Positions 34,020 through 40,621 of a stretch of DNA of 40,621 nucleotides are shown here, piece by piece (the first letter of the stretch is position 1; each line of letters opens with the position of its first letter). Source of the DNA: Metabacillus niabensis (GTDB lineage: Bacteria > Bacillota > Bacilli > Bacillales > Bacillaceae); NCBI RefSeq assembly GCF_020524345.1, contig NZ_JAIVLH010000034.1, forward strand, positions 1 through 40,621, written 5' to 3'. The translations under genes and the position numbers were made by a program. The notes beneath the pieces are model-generated. The model ran no database searches. It saw nothing but the letters and a program-made list of their open reading frames with translations, and had not been told where the DNA came from.

Positions 34020-34420
34020 ATGTGTGGGATTAGAAACTAAATTTAAAGAAAGAGACTTAGATATTCCAAAACATCGTCAAGAATTAATCTCAGCAATGAA
34101 GTTAGATTTAACAAATGATCGTAATGTTCTGGCTATTTTTTATGGAGGGTCCATCGGAAATCAAAACACTGACTTATACTCGGACATAGACCTTCGTATT
34201 GTAATTAAAGATGAAGTGTTTGAGGAATACAGGATTAACAAGAAACAGAGAGCGAAGAACTAGGGAATGTTGGCATTGTAGTAGAAATTCAAATGATATA
34301 CTAAAGGTAATGAAAAGTATAGTCCCTGAATTTATAAAAATACATAAAAGTTTATGTCTGAAATATGGGGTAGAAGAAAATCCAGAATGGGTAAAAGAAA
34401 TTTTGAATTTGGTTATTTGA
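34020..34420 (+). pseudogene. Nucleotidyltransferase (polymerase-beta fold), frameshifted and internally deleted
   Basis: The N-terminal part, ETKFKERDLDIPKHRQELIS with AIFYGGSIGNQNTDLYSDID and LRIVIKDE, has the signature GGSx9DxD of small nucleotidyltransferases. AAGGAG stands 10 bases before ATG 34020, but that ATG is out of frame by one extra G in TGTGTGGGA; removing it gives MCGLETKF. The frame later hits TAG at 34261, where AKN-WGNV would be expected. The C-terminal KSIVPEFIKIHKSLCLKYGV with NPEWVKEILNLV is present in another frame. The total is too short for the usual 240-260 residue protein, so the middle is deleted. Similar proteins include aminoglycoside adenylyltransferase relatives. 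Confidence 0.72.
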
Positions 34421-34430
34421 TATTTAGAAG

Positions 34431-34455
34431 CATCCAATAGCTGGGTGTTTTTTTG
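34431..34455 (+). terminator. Possible intrinsic terminator
   Basis: CATCC (34431-34435) pairs with GGGTG (34443-34447) around AATAGCT, followed by seven T's. The stem is short but the T-tract is clear. It lies just after the broken nucleotidyltransferase. Confidence 0.55.
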
Positions 34456-34627
34456 TTTTGTGAATAAGCAACGGGTGCATGAGTTGATATAGACTAGCTT
34501 CTGTATATAAAGTACAAAGAAAAAGTCCTATTAAAAAAATTTCAAAATTTAGTATGAACTATTAATACCAAGTGATAAAATAAAATAAACGATTTATAAA
34601 TAATAATATAGTTACGGGGGCTTAATG

Positions 34628-35053
34628 GTGTTAGATATTCAAGAAATTATGGAAGTAATTAGACATCGTTATCCATTTCTTTTAGTAGATAGAATTTTGG
34701 AAATAGAAGAAGGAAAAAGAGCAGTTGGTATAAAAAATGTGACGATGAATGAAGAATTTTTTAACGGACACTTCCCTAATTATCCAGTTATGCCAGGTGT
34801 ATTAATTGTAGAGGCTCTAGCACAAGTAAGTGCAGTTGTGATGTTAACAAAAGAAGGAAATCAAGGAAGATTAGGGCTATTAGCAGGTATAGATAAATGT
34901 CGATTTAAACAACAAGTGAAACCAGGAGATCAACTCCGTCTTGAAGTTGAAATCACTCGACTAAAAGGTCCTATTGGAAAAGGCAAAGGTACAGCTACAG
35001 TTGACGGAGAAGTAGTTTGCGAAACAGACATAATATTTGCGTTTGGTGATTAA
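34628..35053 (+). CDS. fabZ: 3-hydroxyacyl-[acyl-carrier-protein] dehydratase FabZ
   Basis: A 141-residue hot-dog-fold dehydratase of type II fatty-acid synthesis, which converts 3-hydroxyacyl-ACP to trans-2-enoyl-ACP in the cytoplasm. Landmarks are [20 protein letters not shown], catalytic His in [20 protein letters not shown] and Glu in [11 protein letters not shown], then [23 protein letters not shown] 34628 gives the canonical opening MLDIQ and has a better distance (6) from GGGGG than ATG 34625 (3). It stands alone rather than with other fab genes. Bacillaceae usually carry fabZ next to mbl/flh genes, so this may be a second copy, but a single window cannot show that. Confidence 0.95.
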   Translation: MLDIQEIMEVIRHRYPFLLVDRILEIEEGKRAVGIKNVTMNEEFFNGHFPNYPVMPGVLIVEALAQVSAVVMLTKEGNQGRLGLLAGIDKCRFKQQVKPGDQLRLEVEITRLKGPIGKGKGTATVDGEVVCETDIIFAFGD

Positions 35054-35213
35054 AGGCCATTAATTTCTAATTGGTTTTCAAACTGTTGGACAAAAGAACA
35101 CCTTATAAATAATTAACCCGTTACTTTTTGTATAACAAGACAGATTCCTAGAAACTCTTAAAGGACTTCGTTGTTTGTGAAAGATCAAGCAAAATAAGGG
35201 AGGACGAACTAAC

Positions 35214-35579
35214 ATGGAAAACATATCAAATGAAGATAAATTGGAATCAATAAAATCCTTTCAATCGACAATCAGAAAACTAGAAAAAACCTTGGCTACG
35301 ATGACGCAGAAAGGTGCCAATACTACCTTAGTAAAGCAACGACTTAAAGCAAGTAATATCGGTTTAGCTATACTGGAAAACGTTTGGAATCAAAAACCTC
35401 ATCAATTCACCCTGGAAGATTTAGCAGAAGCACGCAATGTTCTTACAGGCTTATTTCCATCAATTGAGAACAGTTATGCTAAGTTAAAGGCAGGCAGTTC
35501 CCAAAGAACACTTTTAGAACGCAGAATTAAAGCGCTTGAGCTAGCTATTCGAGCGATTGACAATCTTTCCACAGACTAA
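35214..35579 (+). CDS. Helical protein of unknown function with an internal repeat
   Basis: A 121-residue cytoplasmic protein, predicted almost entirely alpha-helical. GGGAGG lies 11 bases before ATG 35214. Two halves resemble each other: KLEKTLATMTQKGANTTLVK with QRLKASNIGLAILENVW (about 22-58), and SIENSYAKLKAGSSQRTLLE with RRIKALELAIRAIDNL (about 82-118). The shared pattern is K-x4-A-x3-T-LxxxRxKAxxLAIxxxxN, which fits two tandem helical hairpins. No family is recognised. There are no cysteines, signal peptide or membrane span. It stands alone, between fabZ and the convergent DUF3291 gene. It is complete, with a good ribosome site, and is very probably a real gene. Confidence 0.8.
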   Translation: MENISNEDKLESIKSFQSTIRKLEKTLATMTQKGANTTLVKQRLKASNIGLAILENVWNQKPHQFTLEDLAEARNVLTGLFPSIENSYAKLKAGSSQRTLLERRIKALELAIRAIDNLSTD

Positions 35580-35744
35580 TTTATAGCTAAATAGAAATAG
35601 AGTAATAAGTAGCCTTCGTTCTAAAAGAATTAAGTTTTTTAACTGGATATTCATGTGAAAGTGTAAAACATGCACTTAAAGGACAGTCGGGTTTGATCAA
35701 TAAGGGGATACTCTGCTACTTACACAGAGCAGAATTGACCCCAC

Positions 35745-36211
35745 CTATTTAAGCAAGATCTTCTCCCCAAATTCATCAAATGCGGATTTAAAGTCAAATG
35801 CAAAAGGAGTTGGTCCCTGTAGAATATAAGAGTCATATCTCTTGAAAGCCTCCTTACATGAAACATCTGTTACTTTATCCGTCCACCACACCACATAATT
35901 AGGTTGTCTCTCTTGAATAGATCCAAACCACTTGTTCCTTTGGCGTAAAGCTTCCATATGTTGACCTGAATAAGTAAAACGAAGTAAGGTTTGAAGGTTT
36001 TTCCATACTGTTAGTGTGAGAATAGGGGAGCCCCCTCCATTGATCGTTTTCTCAGGGTAAAGGACTCTATTAGGTGAAAATTCTTTTATGAGATCCCCAG
36101 TTTTAGCAGCCTGTCGTATTACTTCATTTCCGACCTCAAAAAATTCACGAGAGGAAGGATGTTCATTTGGATGTTTAATCTACCCACTGTATAAATGGCA
36201 ACAAAAGCCAT
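35745..36211 (-). pseudogene. DUF3291 protein with one-base frameshift near the N-terminus
   Basis: Reading from ATG 36211 (GGAGGGA 5 bases before) gives MAFVAIYTVGRL, then the frame must shift by one base (A-run in GATTAAACATCC, about 36173-36178) to continue KHPNEHPSSREFFEVGNEVI, SPILTLTVWKNLQTLLRFTY, SGQHMEALRQRNKWFGSIQE, NYVVWWTDKVTDVSCKEAFK and GPTPFAFDFKSAFDEFGEKI. This is the full DUF3291 plan (about 155 residues), a small ferredoxin-like-barrel domain similar to antibiotic-biosynthesis monooxygenases. The only lesion is the missing base. Function is unknown. Confidence 0.82.
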
Positions 36212-36520
36212 AACAATCCCTCCAATTACACTTTTTACCTACATATATTCTAGAATGACTAAACTAATTCCTAATGTAACTTCGCAATACAAAAATATGA
36301 TGTCATAAAGTCAGTACATGCTTTGCGCTTTAATAGTGCAAGGCTTCAATATTAAAAATAACGAGAAGCTTTGAGCTAAGGTTATTTAAATGATTAATAT
36401 GTTCAAATGAAATTGGGATATTATGTTATTATTGTTTTGAAATATTGGTTTAAATTGAAATCTATTGAAACAGATCAGAATAAATGGCTTTTTTAGGCGT
36501 TATTGAAGTAGATTGGAAAA
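36212..36520. other. Gap without recognisable features
   Basis: This is the divergent intergenic region between the DUF3291 and DUF1569 genes. It is AT-rich. No hairpin, repeat copy or coding remnant could be supported. It must hold both promoters, but no box stood out. Confidence 0.5.
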
Positions 36521-36532
36521 GGGAGAGGCAAA

Positions 36533-36982
36533 ATGAAAAATATTTTTATTCACTTGCATTCTGAGGAAATTTTGAACCGTATTGACAAATTAAGCCCAAA
36601 TTCAATACCACAATGGGGTAAAATGGATGTTGCCCAAATGCTAGCACATTGCTCAGCCTTTCAAGACATTGCAATGGGACATTCTTTTCCAGAGAGAGGT
36701 TGGTTAGGAATAGTAATAGGAAAATTTGTGAAACCAATCATTTATAACGACAAGCCATTAGCCAAAAATATGTCCACAATTCCTACCATCTTGATTGAAG
36801 ATGCACAAGAATTTGAAACAGAGAAGGAAAGACTGAAACAAAAAATAATAACTTTCCAACATAATGGTCCAGAGAAGTGTACGAGACATCCACATCCTTT
36901 TTTTGGTAAACTCACGTCCGAGCAATGGGGAAAAGGAATATACAAGCACCTTGACCATCATTTAAAACAGTTTGGAGTTTAG
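36533..36982 (+). CDS. DUF1569 (DinB-superfamily) protein
   Basis: A 149-residue cytoplasmic protein of the DUF1569 family, a DinB-like four-helix bundle. Landmarks are NRIDKLSPNSIPQWGKMDVA with QMLAHCSAFQDIAMG (first metal-type His in MLAHC), the central PLAKNMSTIPTILIED and the end HPHPFFGKLTSEQWGKGIYK with HLDHHLKQFGV, where HLDHH supplies the further histidines. GGGAGAGG lies 4-7 bases before ATG 36533. Some DinB-fold proteins are thiol transferases (bacillithiol- or mycothiol-dependent), which is a possible but unproven role here. Transcribed alone and intact. Confidence 0.85.
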   Translation: MKNIFIHLHSEEILNRIDKLSPNSIPQWGKMDVAQMLAHCSAFQDIAMGHSFPERGWLGIVIGKFVKPIIYNDKPLAKNMSTIPTILIEDAQEFETEKERLKQKIITFQHNGPEKCTRHPHPFFGKLTSEQWGKGIYKHLDHHLKQFGV

Positions 36983-37177
36983 TTAGTTTATAGAAATATA
37001 AAGCCAGTGAATAAATCTACCAACACGTTGAGAATGATTGATAGCCAAGCAAAGTTATTATTTCCAAATGTATCGGTAAGCTGCTTAAAGTTGACATGAA
37101 TTCCTTTTCCATACAATACTGTAAATAGAACCTTTATAATATAAGGTTACTCTAGATATTAGGGGAATTAATGATAA

Positions 37178-37963
37178 ATGAACAAGTTAAATATGCTGTT
37201 TCGTCATAGAATAGGTATACGAGAAACTGAGAATGTGACATTTGAAAATTTGAACAATATTCTTGAAAAGACTGCTAGAACAATCCCTTTTGAAAATTTG
37301 TGTGTCATAAATAAAAAGACAACTGATATGACAAAAGGGAATTTAGCAAATAAAATCCTTAATCGTAACGAAGGTGGGCTGTGTTATGAGCTAAATTCTA
37401 TTTTTTATTTATTCTTAGTTGAAAATGGTTTCAACGCGAGCCTCCTTCGAGGTGTTACCTATGATCCTATCGTTCAACAGTGGAGTAAAACTGGAAGAAC
37501 ACATGTAATGATAATGTTAACCTACAATAATGAACAATATTTGATCGATACTGGATTCGGAGGAAACTTACCGTTAAAACCAGTACCACTAAGTGGGGAC
37601 ACAGTTAAATCGAGTAATGGTGAATTCAGAGTGGAAAAGGCCAACACTGAGTATGGTAATTACTTTTTCTATATGAAGTTAAAACATAAGCACGATGAGT
37701 GGAAGCTTGGTTATGCTTTTGATACCACAAAAGTAGTTATGGATCTCTCAGAACTTAATGAAGTACAAAACATAATAGTAGAGCATCCTGCTTCAAGTTT
37801 TAATAAGAAACCATTAGTGACTAAACTAACAGAGCGAGGAAACATCATTCTTACGGATACTTCGTTTACTGAATCGATCGATGGAAAAGTACAAAAAAAA
37901 GAAATTAACAACAACATGTTCAACAATCTTATTAATAGGAACTTCGGCATTGAAAGTCAGTAA
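37178..37963 (+). CDS. Arylamine N-acetyltransferase
   Basis: A 261-residue cytoplasmic enzyme transferring an acetyl group from acetyl-CoA to arylamines, hydrazines or hydroxylamines. The catalytic triad is complete: Cys69 in RNEGGLCYELN (family form RGGxCxE), His in GRTHVMIML (about 109) and Asp in YLIDTGFGG (about 124). PFENLCVINKK near residue 38 is the family's conserved N-terminal text. Length is normal for bacterial NATs (about 255-280). ATG 37178 lies 10 bases after TAGGGG. It stands alone. The physiological substrate in Bacillus is unknown; detoxification of aromatic amines is the usual suggestion. Confidence 0.93.
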   Translation: MNKLNMLFRHRIGIRETENVTFENLNNILEKTARTIPFENLCVINKKTTDMTKGNLANKILNRNEGGLCYELNSIFYLFLVENGFNASLLRGVTYDPIVQQWSKTGRTHVMIMLTYNNEQYLIDTGFGGNLPLKPVPLSGDTVKSSNGEFRVEKANTEYGNYFFYMKLKHKHDEWKLGYAFDTTKVVMDLSELNEVQNIIVEHPASSFNKKPLVTKLTERGNIILTDTSFTESIDGKVQKKEINNNMFNNLINRNFGIESQ

Positions 37964-38284
37964 TGAAATTTGCTCAAAACTTTATTCACATAATTAAACG
38001 AAAGGTTGCATTGTGTATCATATAATTAATTTAGTTAACAGTTTATTTGTTCTATTTACTGTGAAAGAGGTAGAACATGTAAGAGGATATGCAGATAATT
38101 TGAGACTCAAATCAACTTACCTTTTTAAAAAAAGATAGTGTAAGTTGAAGGAATAATCTTCAACATTAGAAAAGTTATACATGAGCAATGCCATGCTCCT
38201 TTAATTAACGGACAAGATAGTGAATAAAAGTGAAACTTTTATAAAGTTATACCGTAAATAGTATGAAAGGAAACAGAAAATAAA
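37964..38284. other. Gap with only a weak open frame
   Basis: A 41-codon frame ending at the TAG near 38138 reads FTVKEVEHVRGYADNLRLKS, which is coding-like but lacks a ribosome site and a family. No terminator or repeat was found. Confidence 0.4.
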
Positions 38285-38299
38285 AAAAGGATGTTTTTT

Positions 38300-38530
38300 A
38301 TGCTATGGATCTACACACAAGATAAACAAAGATTAATAAAAGTAAATGAAGTTTCGGTAAAAGGAAAGAAAATAGTAGGTGTTGTCAGAAATTCGACATA
38401 TGAAGAGAATATAGATTTAGGGAAGTACGAATCAAATGATAGAGCGTCAGAAATCCTTCATAAAATATTTCTGAGTATTAAAGAATGCAGTAGTGCTATT
38501 ACTGTGGAATTCGCTATGCCCGAAACGTAA
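38300..38530 (+). CDS. Small conserved-type hypothetical protein
   Basis: A 76-residue soluble protein. ATG 38300 lies 9 bases after AAAAGG; ATG 38291 is closer than usual to it. It begins MLWIYTQDKQRLIKVNEVSV, then KGKKIVGVVRNS, LGKYESNDRASEILHKIFLS and a final strand SSAITVEFAMPET. The beta-beta-alpha-beta look and the phrase LGKYxSxxRAxEIxxxIF recall small Bacillus proteins of unknown function. No domain is named with confidence. It is flanked by a gene-free gap and a hairpin repeat, and is probably monocistronic. Confidence 0.72.
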   Translation: MLWIYTQDKQRLIKVNEVSVKGKKIVGVVRNSTYEENIDLGKYESNDRASEILHKIFLSIKECSSAITVEFAMPET

Positions 38531-38637
38531 ATCTCAACTTGTTCAACGAACGAAGAACGAACACTTAATTAGATCAAATGTATTTTCGTTTCTTCAGCCT
38601 ACATTTTTGTTATAAAAAATATATTCTTCAACAGTTT

Positions 38638-38674
38638 AGCGCTTATCAGATACAAGGAAAAGCGCTTATTTTAG
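38638..38674 (+). repeat. Dispersed hairpin repeat, copy 6
   Basis: AGCGCTT (38638-38644) and AAGCGCT (38660-38666) are perfect 7-bp arms around a 15-base loop, followed by TATTTTA. It shares the AGCGCTTAT start with the copies at 2438, 6331 and 40020. Confidence 0.6.
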
Positions 38675-38781
38675 ATATTGGACCTAATGAGTTGATGAAA
38701 AAAGCGACTTAATCACAGTTCTTGTAAGTAAACTGATTTGTATAGCTGCATCAGTAGTCTAAGGTTTTGTTTTTTTACTTT

Positions 38782-38934
38782 TTATTTTAAGAATCTATGA
38801 CTCAGACTTAAAATTAAAAGACCTGCAAACGAACAAATAATATTGTAAAAGATATGTGAATCATCCTTAAAAGCTAAAACGGCAAAAGTAACGAGAAAGA
38901 TTCCGATGGATGCAAATAAGCTTCTTGCTCTCAT
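38782..38934 (-). CDS. Small two-span membrane protein
   Basis: A 50-residue protein from ATG 38934, which has GGGAGGTG 6-7 bases upstream: MRARSLFASIGIFLVTFAVL, AFKDDSHIFYNIICSFAGLL, ILSLSHRFLK. Two hydrophobic helices with a short charged loop and positively charged ends. A longer frame from 38991 has no ribosome site. No family is recognised. The strong ribosome site is the best argument that it is real. Confidence 0.65.
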   Translation of the reverse strand: MRARSLFASIGIFLVTFAVLAFKDDSHIFYNIICSFAGLLILSLSHRFLK

Positions 38935-39020
38935 TAAAAACACCTCCCATAAAAAGGTATGTGGAGGGGCAACAATAAAACACAAAAACATTGGATTAAA
39001 ATAATAGCAAAGGAGTTTAT

Positions 39021-39528
39021 ATGAAAGGTGATTACTTTAAGAAATGTTCAAACTATAGATTTAGCAAAGCTGTTATTTATTGAGAATGAAGGTTTTCCGA
39101 TAGAAGAAGCTGCTACGAAAGAGGCCTTTGTGGAGAGGATTCAGCTGATACCTGATACCTTTATTGTGGCAGAAAAGGAAGGAGTAATCCTTGGTTATAT
39201 TAATGGTCCTATTATGAATCAACTATACATTACTGACGATCTTTTTGAGAAAATCAAGGAGAATCCGAAAAAAGGCGGATATCAGAGTATTTTAGGATTA
39301 GCTGTGTCTAAACAGGCAAGAAAAAAAGGGGTTGCGCAGATATTAATGAAGAAAATAGAAGACCTTGTCATAGAAAATGAAAGAGAAGGAATTTCTTTAA
39401 CATGTAAACAAGAATTAGTTTCTTTTTATGAAAAAATGGGGTTTGTTAACCATGGCCTGTCTGAATCTCAACATGGTGGAGAGCGATGGTATAATATGGT
39501 CAAATTAAGAGTTGCTTTGGACGGTTAA
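39021..39528 (+). CDS. GNAT-family N-acetyltransferase, start disrupted by one base
   Basis: A 166-residue acetyltransferase. Motif A: ILGLAVSKQARKKGVAQILM (R-K-K-G-V-A, acetyl-CoA pyrophosphate loop). Other text: TFIVAEKEGVILGYINGPIM, LVSFYEKMGFVNHGLSES. The layout, with a long insertion after YINGP, resembles the arylalkylamine-N-acetyltransferase-like bacterial GNATs. A strong AAAGGAG lies 7 bases before ATG 39021, but that ATG is out of frame. Removing one G from ATGAAAGGTGATT gives MKVITLRNVQ, the natural opening. As written, only GTG 39028 starts the protein, with a poorly placed AAAGG. The Nudix gene follows 24 bases later, so they are co-transcribed. Confidence 0.82.
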
Positions 39529-39552
39529 TACTTTAATGGGGGAACTTTAATT

Positions 39553-39990
39553 ATGAAACGAGTAGATGTCACATATGTTCTTCTCTTTGATGAGCAGGAG
39601 GAGAATGTATTAATGGTTAAAAATAAAGGAGACACCTTTTCTTATTATACCCTTCCTGGAGGAGCAGTTGAACCGGAAGAAACACTAGAGGAAGCAGCAA
39701 TTCGTGAAGTAAAAGAAGAAACAGGCTTAGATGTGGAGATAAATGGTGTTTTTTCTGTCGGTGAAGCTTTTTTTGAAGAAAGAGGACATCACGCGATATT
39801 CTTTACTTTTAGAGGGAAAATAATTGGTGGCGAGATAAAGATTTCAATGCCAGATGAAATAGAAGAAATTACATGGATGGATTCACAGGAAGCAGAAGAG
39901 TACATACACATAACGGATTCAAAGGGATTGATAAATAGTAAATCCTCAGTACCATATTTACTTAGAGAAAGAGTTATTCGAAAGGATTGA
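39553..39990 (+). CDS. Nudix hydrolase
   Basis: A 145-residue Nudix-fold pyrophosphohydrolase that splits a nucleoside diphosphate linked to another group. The Nudix box is complete at residues 38-60: GGAVEPEETLEEAA followed by IREVKEETGLD, that is G-x5-E-x7-R-E-x2-E-E-x-G. Flanking strands VTYVLLFDEQEENVLMVKNK and FSVGEAFFEERGHHAIFFTF are typical. GGGGGAA lies 8 bases before ATG 39553. It is second gene of a unit with the GNAT at 39021, a common kind of pairing of small-molecule enzymes. The substrate (8-oxo-dGTP, ADP-ribose, or other) cannot be read from the motif. Confidence 0.92.
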   Translation: MKRVDVTYVLLFDEQEENVLMVKNKGDTFSYYTLPGGAVEPEETLEEAAIREVKEETGLDVEINGVFSVGEAFFEERGHHAIFFTFRGKIIGGEIKISMPDEIEEITWMDSQEAEEYIHITDSKGLINSKSSVPYLLRERVIRKD

Positions 39991-40018
39991 ATATTTCTTG
40001 GGTATCGAATTTAAGCAA

Positions 40019-40058
40019 TATAGCGCTTATTTTAATTTGGGATAACGCTCTTTTTATA
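40019..40058 (+). repeat. Dispersed hairpin/T-tract repeat, copy 7 (terminator-like)
   Basis: TAGCGCTTATTTTAATTTGG, GATAACGCTC and T5. AGCG-TTAT pairs with ATAACGCT with one bulge. It lies 30 bases after the Nudix stop and probably ends that transcript. Confidence 0.68.
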
Positions 40059-40170
40059 GAATTACAAAGGTTTTAGGTATTCAATTAACTTGTTTGAAAC
40101 TACAGAAAAAATTCATTAATTACCTTTATATGGGGATAATACCAAGAGTTATTAAACTGGAGGTATTTTT

Positions 40171-40504
40171 ATGGGAAATCATCATATTCGTTTAACTTCG
40201 TCTGAAGTGGGTGGTTTGTGGGCAAATTATGTAGCGGATACCATGTTTGTATGTGTTTATAAGTATTATATAGCTAAAGTCGAAGATGAGGAAATCAAAA
40301 AAGTATTGATGCATGCTTTAGACTTAGCTCAACAGCATGTAGAGATAATTACAAAAATTTTTAAAGAAGAAGGTCATGCTATCCCACATGGATTTACTGA
40401 AAAAGATGTCACTGAGAATGCTCCTAGGCTGTTTTCAGATGAGGTTTTTTTATTCTATACGAAACATATGACTAAAGGGGCTCTAGTAACCTACGGTGCC
40501 ATTT
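40171..40504 (+). pseudogene. DUF3231 protein, 3'-truncated by IS
   Basis: The first about 111 residues of a DUF3231 protein: IRLTSSEVGGLWANYVADTM, FVCVYKYYIAKVEDEEIKKV, LDLAQQHVEIITKIFKEEGH and APRLFSDEVFLFYTKHMTKG, matching the first half of this helical-bundle family, whose two-repeat members have about 330 residues. ACTGGAGG lies 5 bases before ATG 40171. After AILD the sequence enters the IS end at 40505 and stops at TAA a few codons later. The missing part is presumably beyond the IS, outside the window. Function of the family is unknown; ferritin-like helix pairs have been suggested. Confidence 0.82.
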
Positions 40505-40621
40505 TGGATAGTCAACAGTAAACTAGACAACTTTTTTAAGGTGTTCAAGTTTGAATTCTATTGGGCTTAGATAGCCTAGTGTTCCATGAATTCTTTTGTT
40601 ATTAAACCAATGGATATAGGT
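40505..40621 (-). mobile_element. 3' end of an IS3-family insertion sequence (partial, inverted)
   Basis: The reverse complement is identical over all 117 bases to positions 3-119. It encodes the same OrfB C-terminus with the stop at 40525-40523. The element ends at TGGATAGTCAACAG (plus strand from 40505) and has interrupted the DUF3231 gene. Confidence 0.92.

Noticed and set aside
37711-37950. Long minus-strand open frame inside the arylamine N-acetyltransferase gene
   Set aside because: A shadow of the sense gene, whose catalytic triad and length are complete.
38011-38138. 41-codon frame in the gap after the N-acetyltransferase
   Set aside because: No ribosome site, family or conserved context; compatible with chance.

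Overview
This is a low-GC (AT-rich) chromosomal segment from an endospore-forming member of the Bacillaceae. Evidence for this is the germinant-receptor cluster (GerA, GerC, GerB and a small D-type subunit), two DUF3231 loci, Bacillus-type Shine-Dalgarno sites and low-GC codon usage. The species cannot be fixed from sequence alone. Both window ends are the same 117-bp 3' end of an IS3-family element in opposite orientation, so the window looks like a contig bounded by a multicopy IS. No rRNA, tRNA or CRISPR array was seen.

Layout. 1-8.5 kb is accessory DNA: a truncated EamA transporter and a partial second copy of it, an aminoglycoside-phosphotransferase-like kinase, a dead GNAT gene, a DUF3221 lipoprotein with a premature stop, a DUF4870/MerR pair, a frameshifted small multidrug exporter, a GNAT, a group II intron RT remnant, a LOG-family hydrolase, a MazG-like NTP pyrophosphohydrolase and a GyrI-like protein. 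9.1-14.7 kb is the germination locus: one GerB permease gene divergent from an A-C-D-B operon. 14.8-15.9 kb holds a ZTP (pfl) riboswitch with a terminator in front of a beta-hydroxyacid dehydrogenase. 15.9-18.5 kb holds a SUKH gene cut by a degraded IS3-family element and two overlapping membrane-protein genes. 18.5-20.6 kb holds a dead DUF3231 gene and a TetR regulator with a two-gene SMR efflux operon, with the same palindrome in front of both transcription units.

21.1-29.0 kb is a catabolic block: MmgE/PrpD, a LysR regulator, two tandem DJ-1/PfpI proteins, a beta-glucoside-type PTS EIIBCA and a GH1 6-phospho-beta-glucosidase. Two IS6-family remnants lie on either side with their 3' ends facing inward. 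The likely logic is uptake and phosphorylation of a glucoside by the PTS, hydrolysis by GH1, and handling of a reactive aglycone by the DJ-1 pair and perhaps PrpD, under LysR control.

29.2-40.5 kb is a set of mostly single-gene units, many of detoxification or small-molecule-modifying type: a dead MocR regulator, HIT and DinB fragments, an MccF-like S66 peptidase, a second APH-like kinase, a broken nucleotidyltransferase, FabZ, an internally repetitive unknown protein, DUF3291 (frameshifted), DUF1569, arylamine N-acetyltransferase, GNAT, Nudix and a DUF3231 gene cut by the terminal IS. A family of short hairpin plus T-tract repeats is scattered between genes. Many genes carry single-base frameshifts, often next to homopolymers, which could be real decay or residual sequencing error.
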